This document shows, in pieces, positions 42,377 to 52,425 of a stretch of 64,000 nt of DNA. Every line of letters starts with the position of its first letter. Position 1 is the first letter of the stretch. The stretch covers positions 1 through 64,000 of the forward strand of contig JAEZTJ010000059.1 in assembly GCA_023421505.1 (NCBI GenBank), given 5' to 3'. Source of the stretch: Bacillota bacterium (lineage in GTDB: Bacteria; Bacillota; Clostridia; Lachnospirales; Lachnospiraceae). Position numbers and translations under genes: made by a program. The notes beneath the pieces are model-generated. The model did no database searches, was not told where the DNA came from, and was given only the letters and a program-made list of their open reading frames with translations.

Positions 42377-44164
42377 TTATTCAAACTGAGCATGGTACAG
42401 TTTATAATAGAAGCCCTTATTTTCCATCAGCTCCCCGTGTGTACCCTGCTCTATAATATTTCCCTGATCTACAACAAGTATATTATCCGCACCCTGTATC
42501 GTTGATAAGCGGTGAGCTATGACAAAGCAGGTCTTATCCTCCATCAGCTTACGCATAGCCTTCTGGATTTTGATTTCTGTTCTCGTATCCACATTAGAGG
42601 TTGCTTCATCGAGAATTAGCATCTTAGCGTCCAAAAGCATTGCCCTGGCTATTGTAAGAAGCTGCTTCTGCCCCTTGGAGATATTAATACCATCCTCATT
42701 AAGAACTGTATCATAGCCCTGCGGCAATCTCTTGATAAAAGAATGCATTCCCGTCAGCTTCGCTGCCGCCACTACCTCCTCCATCGTAGCTCCCTCTTTA
42801 CCATAAGCAATATTATCAAAAATACTTCCCTGAAACAACCAGGTATCCTGAAGTACCATAGCATATGCTTTCCTGAGACTGGCTCTTTTAAGATTATTTA
42901 TTTCTTTGTCATCAACTTTAATACTGCCATCCCATATATCGTAAAACCGCATCAGAAGATTGATAATCGTTGTTTTCCCCGCTCCTGTAGGTCCTACTAT
43001 GGCTGTTAAACTACCTGGCTTTGCATGAAGAAAGAGCTTTCGAATAATCACTTTATCCGGTATATATCCGAAGGATACCTCCTTCATAGCTACATCTCCG
43101 TCAACTTCTTTCAGCACCTCCGAGGACACCTTATCTAATGGTTCCGGCTGTTCATCCATAAGCTTAAATACACGCTCCGCTGCTGCGGCAGCAGACTGTA
43201 GTTCACTGATGATATTGGCTGCTTCACTGATTGGTCCCGAAAACCTTCTGCTATATTGTACAAAGGACGAAATATTACCTAGCGTCAGCTGCTTAAATAA
43301 ATACAAAACGGCTCCAAATACTGTAACCAGGGACAAAGAAAAATTATTGATAAAATTAACCGTTGGTCCGGTTATGCTTCCATAATACTCGGCGTTATAA
43401 TATGCTTTCACCGCCTCTTCATTTTTTAAATCAAAGCGTTCCATAACCGAAGCTTCTGCTGCATACGCTTTAATTGTCTTCTGCCCTGAAACCATTTCTT
43501 CAACGTAGCCATTCAATTCTCCCAGCTTAGCAGAACGTAACCGAAATAATGGTCGTATCTTCTTAGCCATGTAGCGTGTATAAATAATAGATAAAGGTAT
43601 CGTAAATAGCATAACAAGAACCAACTGCGGGGAGATAACGAACATCATGATAAAAGAGCCTGCAACTGTAATAATGCTGGTAAATATCTGAACCACATCG
43701 GTTGATAAGGAAGTATTTACCGTATCAATATCATAAGAAATCCGGCTGATAATATCTCCCGCCTGATTCCGGTCAAAAAAGCCTACCGGTAAATCCACAA
43801 GTCTAGCAAATACATCCTCTCTCATCTTACCGACTATCTTCTGACTTAAGCGAAGCATTAGGATAGACAGAATATAGGCTAAGATTGAGGAAACGATATA
43901 GAATAAAACCATCCAGGCAGCATAATAAAAGACTGTACGAAAAACCACCTTACCCTTACCTGGTTCAATTGCATCAATGGCATAGCCGGAAAGCATCGGT
44001 CCTAATAATGCAAAAATATTACTGATTATTGATAATAATACAGCCAGAGTCAACATCCATTTATACTGGTATATATAGAGCCAAAGGCGTTTTATTACGT
44101 ATTTAATATCTCTGGGTTTATCTGTTTTTTCACTTATTTTAGACCTCACTGTATTTGCCGGCAC
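42377..44164 (-). CDS. Heterodimeric ABC exporter, subunit with catalytic Walker B
   Basis: 595 residues. GTG start (44162-44164) with GGAGGG upstream. The N-terminal six-helix exporter domain (about 25-330) is followed by the ATPase domain: Walker A GPTGAGKTT, signature ISKGQKQLL (a deviation from LSGGQ), Walker B MLILDEATSNVD with the catalytic Glu, and the H-loop IAHRLSTI. Together with the gene upstream it makes a TM287/288 or BmrCD-type heterodimer for export of drugs or lipids. The altered ISKGQ faces the degenerate Walker B of the partner, as expected. Confidence 0.88.
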   Translation of the reverse strand: MPANTVRSKISEKTDKPRDIKYVIKRLWLYIYQYKWMLTLAVLLSIISNIFALLGPMLSGYAIDAIEPGKGKVVFRTVFYYAAWMVLFYIVSSILAYILSILMLRLSQKIVGKMREDVFARLVDLPVGFFDRNQAGDIISRISYDIDTVNTSLSTDVVQIFTSIITVAGSFIMMFVISPQLVLVMLFTIPLSIIYTRYMAKKIRPLFRLRSAKLGELNGYVEEMVSGQKTIKAYAAEASVMERFDLKNEEAVKAYYNAEYYGSITGPTVNFINNFSLSLVTVFGAVLYLFKQLTLGNISSFVQYSRRFSGPISEAANIISELQSAAAAAERVFKLMDEQPEPLDKVSSEVLKEVDGDVAMKEVSFGYIPDKVIIRKLFLHAKPGSLTAIVGPTGAGKTTIINLLMRFYDIWDGSIKVDDKEINNLKRASLRKAYAMVLQDTWLFQGSIFDNIAYGKEGATMEEVVAAAKLTGMHSFIKRLPQGYDTVLNEDGINISKGQKQLLTIARAMLLDAKMLILDEATSNVDTRTEIKIQKAMRKLMEDKTCFVIAHRLSTIQGADNILVVDQGNIIEQGTHGELMENKGFYYKLYHAQFE

Positions 44165-44177
44165 CGTAGCTCCCTCC

Positions 44178-45908
44178 TCAAGACATCATCTGCGACTGAT
44201 AAATTTCCTGATAAACCTCACAGGAATTTAACAATTCCTCATGTGTTCCATAGCCTGCCATCTGACCGTCTTCCATAACCAGTATATGATCCAGCTTCAT
44301 GACAGAACTGATTCTCTGGGCGATAACGATAGTCGTTACTTCCTGATAATTTTCCCGGATTGCCTTACGCAGCATGGAATCCGTCTTAAAATCCAAAGCA
44401 CTTGAGGAATCATCAAGAATTAAGATCTTAGGTCTGCCTGCTAAGGCTCTCGCTACCAAAAGCCGTTGCTTTTGTCCTCCGCTTAGATTACTACCCTTAA
44501 TGGAAAGCTCAAAATCAAGCTTCTCATCAAGCTCTTCGATAAAGGATGCCGCCTGTGCATGCTCGGCTGCTTTCCTTGCTTGCTCTTTCGACAGATTCCT
44601 GCCTATACTTATATTTTCATATATTTTGTCTGCAAAAAGAACATCATTTTGAAATACCACGCCAAAGCTTTTGCGTAATTCTAGTTTGTCGTAGCTTCTA
44701 ATATCCCTTCCTGCAAGCTTGATGCTGCCCTTTGTTACATCATAAAATCTCATAAGAAGATTAATTAAGGTTGTTTTTCCAGAGCCTGTTGAACCGATGA
44801 TACCAAGACTTCCGCCCTGCTTAATATGAAAGCTAATATCTAATATGCAGGGTTCTTCCGTGTAGGAAAAGCTTACAGATTTAAATTCAATAAAAGCGGC
44901 ATCCTCAGAGTCTTTATAATAAGCTTCAGCCCCCGTCTCATCGTTTTCTAAAACAACGTTTAAGTCTTCCTTCGTATCAAGCACCTCTGCAATTCTAACC
45001 GCTGAAGCACTAGCCTTTGAAAATACTACAAAAATTCTTGTAATAGCCATGACAGCCTGAAGCATAATGGCAAAATAAGAAAGAAAGGCTACAATCTTAC
45101 CCGGCTGTGACGCCCCGCCATTCACCCTATAGGCTCCTATTACAACTACCAGAGTAAGCCCTAAGTTTAATAGCAGATTCATAATTGGATTCGTGATAGC
45201 CATCGTAGTTCCGGCCTTTAGCTCTTTCCCTACTAATTCTGAATTTATTCGATTAAAACGTTCTTTTTCATAATCGGATTTTGATAAGGCTTTGATTACC
45301 CGTATTCCTGAGATATTTTCCCTTACTACTCTTACCATTTTGTCAATTGTCTGCTGCAATACGGTATAAAGGGGAATACCCTTTTTTGATACAAGATAGA
45401 CTACCAAAAAGAGAAGCGGAAGAATACCAATCAGTACCAGTGCGAGTATGGGTTCCATCGTGCTGGTAATAACAATTCCACCAATTAGAATGATCGGCGC
45501 CCTTACACCTATTCGCTGCATCATTCCAATCATATTATGTACATTGTAGGTATCTGAGGTCATTCGGGATTCTAAAGAGGATATGGTAAAATAATCAAGC
45601 TGCTTGCCGGATAAGCTTAATATCTTTTCAAACAGATCATGACGCATAGATTTGGTTGTATCTCTGGCCACTCTTGCTGCCATACGGTTAGCAGTGATAT
45701 TAAAGGTTCTGGCACCTACAGACAGAGCAATCATAACTGCGCCCCAGCATAGAATTAAGGAAATTTTCTTAAGTGGTATAACATCGTCAATGATGTATGC
45801 TAAAACCCACGGTAAGCCAAGATCTAAAAAGGTAGCAAATACCTTAATTAAGAAGCCGGCTAACATTTTATAATAATACGGTTTTAAATAGTGAATTAAT
45901 TTTTTCAA
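44178..45908 (-). CDS. Heterodimeric ABC exporter, subunit with degenerate Walker B
   Basis: 576 residues. TTG start (45906-45908) with GGAGGG upstream. Exporter membrane domain (about 10-300), then Walker A GSTGSGKTT, intact LSGGQKQR and Walker B ILILDDSSSALD, where the catalytic Glu is Asp. The switch is IAQRISSV, with Gln for the usual His. Thus the composite ATP site formed by this Walker A/B and the partner's ISKGQ is non-hydrolytic, while the other is active. It is 13 bases upstream of its partner. Substrate unknown; multidrug-type export is common for the class. Confidence 0.88.
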   Translation of the reverse strand: MKKLIHYLKPYYYKMLAGFLIKVFATFLDLGLPWVLAYIIDDVIPLKKISLILCWGAVMIALSVGARTFNITANRMAARVARDTTKSMRHDLFEKILSLSGKQLDYFTISSLESRMTSDTYNVHNMIGMMQRIGVRAPIILIGGIVITSTMEPILALVLIGILPLLFLVVYLVSKKGIPLYTVLQQTIDKMVRVVRENISGIRVIKALSKSDYEKERFNRINSELVGKELKAGTTMAITNPIMNLLLNLGLTLVVVIGAYRVNGGASQPGKIVAFLSYFAIMLQAVMAITRIFVVFSKASASAVRIAEVLDTKEDLNVVLENDETGAEAYYKDSEDAAFIEFKSVSFSYTEEPCILDISFHIKQGGSLGIIGSTGSGKTTLINLLMRFYDVTKGSIKLAGRDIRSYDKLELRKSFGVVFQNDVLFADKIYENISIGRNLSKEQARKAAEHAQAASFIEELDEKLDFELSIKGSNLSGGQKQRLLVARALAGRPKILILDDSSSALDFKTDSMLRKAIRENYQEVTTIVIAQRISSVMKLDHILVMEDGQMAGYGTHEELLNSCEVYQEIYQSQMMS

Positions 45909-46030
45909 ATTATGCCCTCCAGTATGCCTGGAATTATCTATCTCTCAAAACATAATACTAGCACTCACACCTAATACCGTCAAGTTTACCGATATAAAAA
46001 TTATAATTCACTATAGTAATGGTTAGCCTA

Positions 46031-46534
46031 TCATAAAATAAGATAACGGATAAATACACTGATTAAGTAGATATATCCTACTATGCAGACTGCATATGCA
46101 CAAAACCTTCTTAAATATAGTGCAATCTCAGAAGGCTGCAAATCATCAAAATTACTTAACGCAAAGATAAATTTTAGCTTATACAATTCCCAGGATATAT
46201 AAGGAAAGGATAAATCTACTGCTGCGATTGTCATTAAGATAATTGCCAAAATAAGTAAGGCCAAATCCATTTCTTCTAAGCCATCTCTGCCAAAAATCCT
46301 GATTACGAAAGAAATTACCACCCCAATGATCAATAAAAGTGCAGCTACTTTATCCAGCCTAGATACGTGAAAATAATCCTTTTTATCCGATAACTTTTTT
46401 AGTTTCTTAGCTACTTCTTTTTCAACCGCCTGCTCCTCCTGCTTTGAAAGAGGTTCGCCCAAGCGTTCCCCACAGTCAATGCACAGCATATGCGTATCGT
46501 TTTGTATCGCTCCGCAATTCTTACATTTTTTCAT
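46031..46534 (-). CDS. Zinc-ribbon membrane protein
   Basis: 167 residues. N-terminal zinc ribbon (C-x2-C, then C-x2-C: MKKCKNCGAIQ...CIDCGERLGEP), a charged helical linker (about 30-60), then three hydrophobic segments (about 63-82, 91-112, 143-165). Proteins of this layout are frequent in clostridia and have no established function. Not clearly linked to its neighbours. Confidence 0.65.
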   Translation of the reverse strand: MKKCKNCGAIQNDTHMLCIDCGERLGEPLSKQEEQAVEKEVAKKLKKLSDKKDYFHVSRLDKVAALLLIIGVVISFVIRIFGRDGLEEMDLALLILAIILMTIAAVDLSFPYISWELYKLKFIFALSNFDDLQPSEIALYLRRFCAYAVCIVGYIYLISVFIRYLIL

Positions 46535-46693
46535 AATTACCTCTCTTCTTCACGCTTTTTAGAATAATAAGTTCCTATTTTATTTATTATTTTGCACCTT
46601 CACAGTTGTAAATATATTGTGAGAAATGACCGTGTACATTTCACAAGTTGGATTTGGCACTTCTATTTCAAATAGCTCTCTTTTGTATAAAAA

Positions 46694-46765
46694 GAAATAC
46701 ATCTTAAGCTTAATCCGTTCTCCAATATTATATTAAAGAACTGCTAATTAAGATAGATGTATTTC
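46694..46765 (-). terminator. Terminator after dehydratase activase gene
   Basis: GAAATACATC (from 46694) pairs with GATGTATTTC (to 46765), extended by TTAA/TTAA stretches, and on the minus strand the stem runs into TTTTTATAC. It is about 150 bases after the activase stop. Confidence 0.5.
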
Positions 46766-46807
46766 GTAATTTTACCTATTTTTAACTACTTTCTAATCTA
46801 ATTGAAG

Positions 46808-46877
46808 AGAGGAAGCATTCATCCTGTTATTATAAATACTTTAGAGGAAGCTTCATTGCTGTTAGTATAAATGCTTC
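46808..46877. repeat. Two tandem 35-bp direct repeats
   Basis: AGAGGAAGCATTCATCCTG (from 46808) and AGAGGAAGCTTCATTGCTG (from 46843) start two 35-base units of the same length with about eight differences, both ending in TATAAATNCTTY. They lie between the activase stop and its terminator candidate. No coding potential is seen in the gap 46535-46916. Confidence 0.5.
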
Positions 46878-46916
46878 AAATGAAATTTAAAATTTTGTGA
46901 TAAAGAGACTTTTAAA

Positions 46917-49900
46917 TTACACTTTTAAGCTTTCCTTCATTGCTATTGAAAGCATCAGCTTTATCCTGTTTAGCTGGTTCACATTGGATATTCCGGGATC
47001 ATAATCAATCGGCATAATATTCGCCTCAGGATACCTTTCCTTAACAGGCTTAAACATGCCCTTTCCGGTAACGTGATTCGGCAGGCAGGCAAGCGGCTGT
47101 ACACAGATGATATTTTTCGTTCCCTGTTCTATAAACTCCAGCATCTCTGCAGTAACAAGCCACCCTTCCCCTGTCTGATTTCCCAAAGAAAGTATGGAAG
47201 AGGCCATATGCGCCAACTCACTGATTGGTGTAGGTGCTGCAAAGCGCTTACTTTTCTCTAACTCCTGTTTCATAATTTTATGAAATTTAAGGATATAACT
47301 CATAGCTATATTGCTCTTCTGCTTATCTAATTTCTTCCCGGCAAGATATCTAGCTCTGAATCCCGAATTAAAAGTAGAATATAAGAAATAATCCATAAGA
47401 TCGGGTACAACTGCTTCTGCTCCTCCTTGTTCAATGATATTTACAATATCGTTATTAGCCGTTGGATGATATTTTACTAATATTTCACCTACGATACCTA
47501 CCTTCGGCTTCTTCGTATCTAGAAGTTCCAAATTATCAAATTCATTTACTGCTTCTTTGATATATTGTCTGAAAAGCTTTCTGTTACCGTTCCTAATATT
47601 CTCCTTCGCCCGTTCCATCCATTTTTCATATAAAAGCTGTGACGAGCCTGGAAATCTCTCATAGGGTCTTGTCCGATGTAAGACTCTCATATATAAATCA
47701 CCATAGATTAAAGCCATAATACAACGATTAATCAAGCTTAAGGATAGCTTAAAGCCTGGCTGCTTCTCAAGGCCTACTGTGTTTAAGGAAATAATCGGAA
47801 CCTCGGCAAAGCCCGCCTGCATTAATCCCAGCTTTAAAAATGCAATATAATTGGTAGCTCTACAGCCTCCTCCGCTTTGTGTAATAATGACAGAGGTATG
47901 CGAAACATCATACTTTCCGGATTTTAATGCCTGCACAAGCTGTCCAATCATTATAATAGCCGGATAGCAGGCATCATTATTTACATATTTCAGCCCCTCG
48001 TCTACTGCAGTTTTATCAACAGCCGGAAGGACAACCATATTATAACCGCAGGCTCTTGCAGCCTCCTGAACTAGTTCAAAATGAATCGGTGCCATCTGTG
48101 GAGCTAAAATAGTATGCGTCTGCCTCATACCCTTTGTGAACAAAGGTGAGGGGTAGACCTTTTCTATAGGCTCTTCCATAGAAGTATTTTTGTCCCTCTC
48201 CTCAACCGCAGCCTTAAGGGACCTGATCCTGATTTTTGCCGCTCCAAGATTATTGCCCTCATCAATCTTAAGCATGGTATACATCTTCCTGCCGGTTGCT
48301 AAAAGCTCTGCTATCTGATCTGAGGTTACGGCGTCTAAGCCGCAGCCAAAGGAATTTAACTGAACCAGATCCAGACAAGGCTCCATCGCTACAAGACTTG
48401 CCGCACGGTATAGTCTTGAATTGTATACCCATTGATCCACTACTCTTAGCTTCTGCCGCAAGGGAGCCAGATGAGAGATACTATCCTCAGTGAGCACCGC
48501 CATCCCATTTGCTACAATGAGATCTGGTATTCCATGGTTTATTTCCGGGTCAACATGATAAGGTTTGCCGCAAAGAACAATGCCATGCCTATCATGTTCT
48601 TTAAGAAAAACCAGTACCTCTTCCCCTTTTCTTTTGATATCATTTTTATAATGCTCCCGTTCTCTTGAGGCTAACGTAACTGCCTGCTTCATCTCTGCTC
48701 CACTGATATGAAAATCCTTCAGCTCTTCCGTAAGTCGCTTAATCAAAACCTTGTTATCATTCAAGGATAAAAACGGGGACAAAAGCATAATATTTCTTTT
48801 CTTTATTTCTTCTATATTATTTTTGATTACCTCAGAATAAGAAATCACGATGGGACAGTTATAATGATTGTCTGCATCCTTAAATTCCTTTTTCTCATAA
48901 ACTACGGAAGGATAAAAAATGATATCAACACCTTTGTCAATCAAATCAAGTATATGACCATGACATAGCTTTGCTGGAAAGCAGGCTGATTCTGAGGGTA
49001 TTGTTTCTAATCCCTTTTCATATAGCTTCTTAGAGGAGGGGGAAGATAATACAACTCGAAAGCCCAGGGAATGAAATAGGGTAAACCAGAAGGGATAATT
49101 CTCATACATATTAAGAACTCTTGGAATACCAATGATACCTCTGGTTGCTTCTTCCTTACTAAGTGGTGTATAGCCGAAGGTTCTTCTATATTTATATTCA
49201 TATACGTTCGGCAGCTTCTCCTGCATCTCCTTCTCCACTCCGGCGCCTCTCTCACATCGGTTTCCGGCAATGTATTTCTCACCATTAGAAAAGGTATTGA
49301 TAGTAAGAAGGCACTGATTAGTACACTTACCGCAACGTCTACCCGATACCTGCAGTGCAAAATGATCAAGCGCATCCTTTTTGAGAAGTGAAGTTTCTTC
49401 TCCCTCCTGATAACGTTCTTTCGCGATAAGTGCTGCTCCGTAAGCCCCCATCAGTCCTGCTATATCCGGTCTGACTGCCTCTCTCCCTGTAATTCGTTCA
49501 AAGCTCCTTAGCACCGCATCATTATAAAAAGTACCGCCTTGGACAATAATCTTAGTGCCTAAATCCTTTTCATCTCTTACTTTAATTACTTTAAATAGAG
49601 CATTCTTTATTACAGAATAGGAAAGCCCTGCCGATAAATCAGCAATATTAACCCCTTCCTTCTGAGCCTGCTTTACTTTGGAATTCATAAACACCGTACA
49701 TTTTGTTCCTAAATCAACAGGAGCCTTTGCATAAAGTGCTTCCTTCGCAAAATCCTGAATAGAAAGCTTGAGAGATTTTGCAAAGCCTTCCAGAAATGAT
49801 CCACAGCCGGAGGAGCAGGCTTCATTCAAAAGTATGCTGTCAATTGCACCGTTCTTGATACGGAGACATTTCATATCCTGTCCTCCGATATCCAGTATAA

Positions 49901-51143
49901 AATCGACACCAGGAAGAAAATACGCTGCAGCCTTATAATGAGCAACCGTTTCTATTTCACCGATATCCACATGCAGCGCTGCCTTCATCAAGGCTTCTCC
50001 ATAACCGGTTACAGTGCATTTACATAGCTTCGTTTGGACAGGAAGCAATTCATACACATCCTTTAATATTTGCACCAGCTTGGTGAGCGGATCTCCCTCA
50101 TTACTGCAATAATGTGAATATAGCAGTTCACCGCTGTCTCCGATTAAGACAACCTTTGTTGTTGTTGAACCGGCATCAATTCCTAAGTATACTTTCCCGA
50201 TGTATTCGGAAAGCTCTGCTCTTCTTACTTTGGCAGCTTCATGCCTCTTAACAAAGCTTTGATATTCCGTTTCATCTTGAAATAGCGGATCCAGACATTT
50301 TACTTCTTGATCAGTATAGTCACTTATGTGCTCAAATCGCTTTACCAAATTCTTTAAGGGCATCATTTTTTCATTCCTTGCAGCAAGCGCTGCCCCCATT
50401 GCTGCAAAAAGCTGTGAGTGTTCCGGCGCGATGGAATCCTGCTCCTTTAATTTAAGGCTCTCTTTAAACCTAGCGCGCAGCTGTGAGAGAAAATAGAGCG
50501 GCCCGCCTAAAAAGGCTACTTTACCGTTTATAGGCTTCCCACATGCCAGACCTCCTATTGTCTGATTAACAACCGCCTGAAAGATCGAAGCAGCGATATC
50601 CTCCTTTCGGGCACCGTCGTTAATTAACGGCTGAATATCTGTCTTTGCGAAAACACCGCATCTAGAGGCAATCGGGTATAATATCGTATAATCTTTGGCA
50701 TATTCATTCAGCCCTTTTGCATCGGTATCAAGAAGTACTGCCATCTGATCAATGAAAGCACCGGTGCCTCCGGCACAGCTACCGTTCATTCGCTGTTCCA
50801 TACCACCTGTAAAGTAGGTTATCTTGGCATCCTCTCCACCAAGCTCAATCACCACATCCGTCTGCGGTATAAAGGTCTCCACGGCTTTTGAGCAGGCTAT
50901 TACTTCTTGTACAAAATTAATTTTTATCCATTCAGATAAGGATAAGCCTCCTGAACCTGTAATGCATACCTGCACGGATGCTTCGTTTATGCTGTTATAG
51001 CAGCTTTTAATTAAATGGATTACAGAATTTTTAATATCTGCAAAATGTCTTCTGTAATCGCTATATATTAATTTATTCTTCTCATCTAATACCGCAAGCT
51101 TCACAGTAGTAGAGCCAATATCAATTCCTAGTTTATATTTATT
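46917..51143 (-). CDS. 2-hydroxyacyl-CoA dehydratase activase fusion (BadF/BcrA-type ATPase x2)
   Basis: 1408 residues from ATG 51143 (MNKYKLGIDIGSTTVK), chosen over an upstream TTG because of AGGGGAT and the family N-terminus. Two BadF/HgdC-type ATPase domains follow each other: 1-260 (LGIDIGSTTVKLAVLD, NGSCAGGTGAF) and about 325-590 (LGIDAGSTTTKVVLI, NEACSSGCGSFLEGF), each with the Cys that binds the shared [4Fe-4S] cluster. A four-Cys block (CGKCTNQC...NRC, about 630-660) and DUF2229/HgdB-like domains (about 690-1380) complete it. Activases use ATP to drive one electron into 2-hydroxyacyl-CoA dehydratases. This fused clostridial form of unknown substrate stands alone, with no dehydratase subunits beside it. 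Confidence 0.87.
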   Translation of the reverse strand, partial: NKYKLGIDIGSTTVKLAVLDEKNKLIYSDYRRHFADIKNSVIHLIKSCYNSINEASVQVCITGSGGLSLSEWIKINFVQEVIACSKAVETFIPQTDVVIELGGEDAKITYFTGGMEQRMNGSCAGGTGAFIDQMAVLLDTDAKGLNEYAKDYTILYPIASRCGVFAKTDIQPLINDGARKEDIAASIFQAVVNQTIGGLACGKPINGKVAFLGGPLYFLSQLRARFKESLKLKEQDSIAPEHSQLFAAMGAALAARNEKMMPLKNLVKRFEHISDYTDQEVKCLDPLFQDETEYQSFVKRHEAAKVRRAELSEYIGKVYLGIDAGSTTTKVVLIGDSGELLYSHYCSNEGDPLTKLVQILKDVYELLPVQTKLCKCTVTGYGEALMKAALHVDIGEIETVAHYKAAAYFLPGVDFILDIGGQDMKCLRIKNGAIDSILLNEACSSGCGSFLEGFAKSLKLSIQDFAKEALYAKAPVDLGTKCTVFMNSKVKQAQKEGVNIADLSAGLSYSVIKNALFKVIKVRDEKDLGTKIIVQGGTFYNDAVLRSFERITGREAVRPDIAGLMGAYGAALIAKERYQEGEETSLLKKDALDHFALQVSGRRCGKCTNQCLLTINTFSNGEKYIAGNRCERGAGVEKEMQEKLPNVYEYKYRRTFGYTPLSKEEATRGIIGIPRVLNMYENYPFWFTLFHSLGFRVVLSSPSSKKLYEKGLETIPSESACFPAKLCHGHILDLIDKGVDIIFYPSVVYEKKEFKDADNHYNCPIVISYSEVIKNNIEEIKKRNIMLLSPFLSLNDNKVLIKRLTEELKDFHISGAEMKQAVTLASREREHYKNDIKRKGEEVLVFLKEHDRHGIVLCGKPYHVDPEINHGIPDLIVANGMAVLTEDSISHLAPLRQKLRVVDQWVYNSRLYRAASLVAMEPCLDLVQLNSFGCGLDAVTSDQIAELLATGRKMYTMLKIDEGNNLGAAKIRIRSLKAAVEERDKNTSMEEPIEKVYPSPLFTKGMRQTHTILAPQMAPIHFELVQEAARACGYNMVVLPAVDKTAVDEGLKYVNNDACYPAIIMIGQLVQALKSGKYDVSHTSVIITQSGGGCRATNYIAFLKLGLMQAGFAEVPIISLNTVGLEKQPGFKLSLSLINRCIMALIYGDLYMRVLHRTRPYERFPGSSQLLYEKWMERAKENIRNGNRKLFRQYIKEAVNEFDNLELLDTKKPKVGIVGEILVKYHPTANNDIVNIIEQGGAEAVVPDLMDYFLYSTFNSGFRARYLAGKKLDKQKSNIAMSYILKFHKIMKQELEKSKRFAAPTPISELAHMASSILSLGNQTGEGWLVTAEMLEFIEQGTKNIICVQPLACLPNHVTGKGMFKPVKERYPEANIMPIDYDPGISNVNQLNRIKLMLSIAMKESLKV

Positions 51144-51394
51144 CATTTGCTGATCCCCTATCGCTATATCATTTTTCAAAGCATACTAAAAAACTTTATT
51201 ATTTTATTATTTACCGATATTGGGAAATCATTCAGCTATTGAATCCGCTAATAGAAGCAATAACTGTATTTAACAAATAATAAGTTTATACAAATTAATT
51301 CAATGTATTAAATCCAGATTAGAATTTCAAATTTTTGTTGTTCTTAGAAATTTTATGAAGTATAATAATTCCATTAAAACATTGGAGGAAAGAT

Positions 51395-52231
51395 ATGAAA
51401 ACTTTTAAAAGATTTATAATTACTGCATTACTGCTCGTATTTGCTGTTACCATGACAGATATTACTATGATGAGTCATCCCGTCGTAACACAGGCAGCAA
51501 CTTTAAAACTAAGCTCATCTACACTTACTCTCGAGGTTGGGAAGACTAAGACGTTAAAGGTAACCGGAACTAAGAGTAAGATAACCTGGAGCTCCAGTAA
51601 GAAAGCAGTTGCTACTGTTTCTTCTAAAGGTCTTGTTACCGCTAAGGCAGCAGGCAAGGCAACAATTACCGCATCCGTAGCTGGTAAGAAATTAACCTGT
51701 GCAGTAACTGTTAAAAAGCCTGTTAATCCCTTTATTAAGAACGCACCTTTTGAAGCAGTTGAGCAGACGATTGGTAATATCAGCCTTGTAATGCCCGCGG
51801 ATTGGGATATGAATACAATTCCTGTATCACAGGAAGAAATTGTTGTAAATATGACTCCTAAGGACAAAACTTTAACCTCTTTGGTACAAATTCAAATTTC
51901 GTCTCTAGGCGATCAAACTATGACTTATAAAGCTTTGAAATCAGAAGTTACTGCAACCTTAACACTGGATTTCTTTAAAGAAAGTTATAAGGCACAGCTT
52001 GGGGACTTTCCCTTTGAAATAACAGACTTTGAACAAAGTGAGTTAGAAGCATCTTTCGGTAAAATCCTTAAGATTGAATATAACGTTAAATCAGATGCAG
52101 TCAATTTAAAACAGTGTGTATACAGTTTCTTAATTGACAATTATTGTATAGCAGCCTCTACAACTGATATCAACGATTTAGATCTTGAAGCAATGCTCGA
52201 GTATGTGATTAGCTCCCTTACCGTAAACTAA
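51395..52231 (+). CDS. Exported protein with one Ig-like BIG2 domain
   Basis: 278 residues. GGAGG upstream. A signal peptide (1-34, cleaved near TQAA) is followed by one BIG2 domain (about 36-107: LSSSTLTLEVGKTKTLKVTG, then SSKGLVTAKAAGKATITASV). Residues 110-278 form an unrecognised domain (ISLVMPADWDMNTIPVSQEE), possibly of the PsbP/lipoprotein-like type. Such proteins are typical of the clostridial cell surface. Monocistronic, ended by the hairpin at 52266-52305. Confidence 0.78.
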   Translation: MKTFKRFIITALLLVFAVTMTDITMMSHPVVTQAATLKLSSSTLTLEVGKTKTLKVTGTKSKITWSSSKKAVATVSSKGLVTAKAAGKATITASVAGKKLTCAVTVKKPVNPFIKNAPFEAVEQTIGNISLVMPADWDMNTIPVSQEEIVVNMTPKDKTLTSLVQIQISSLGDQTMTYKALKSEVTATLTLDFFKESYKAQLGDFPFEITDFEQSELEASFGKILKIEYNVKSDAVNLKQCVYSFLIDNYCIAASTTDINDLDLEAMLEYVISSLTVN

Positions 52232-52265
52232 AAATTAAAATCATCTGGCTTTCAATGCAAAATAA

Positions 52266-52305
52266 AGAACCTATGGATTAATGATTTATTAAATCCATAG
52301 GTTCT
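52266..52305. terminator. Bidirectional terminator between BIG2 and chitinase genes
   Basis: AGAACCTATGGATT (52266-52279) and AATCCATAGGTTCT (52292-52305) pair perfectly over 14 bp with a 12-base loop, between two convergent genes. T-runs are short. Confidence 0.65.
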
Positions 52306-52425
52306 AATTATTTGAAATTATATGACAATTGGAATGCTAACCATTATTCTTAATCAATATGATATACATCACCATACTAGATTAGTCTGACTGTTATTAT
52401 CCTTATTCTTACTTTTTCACTTAAC

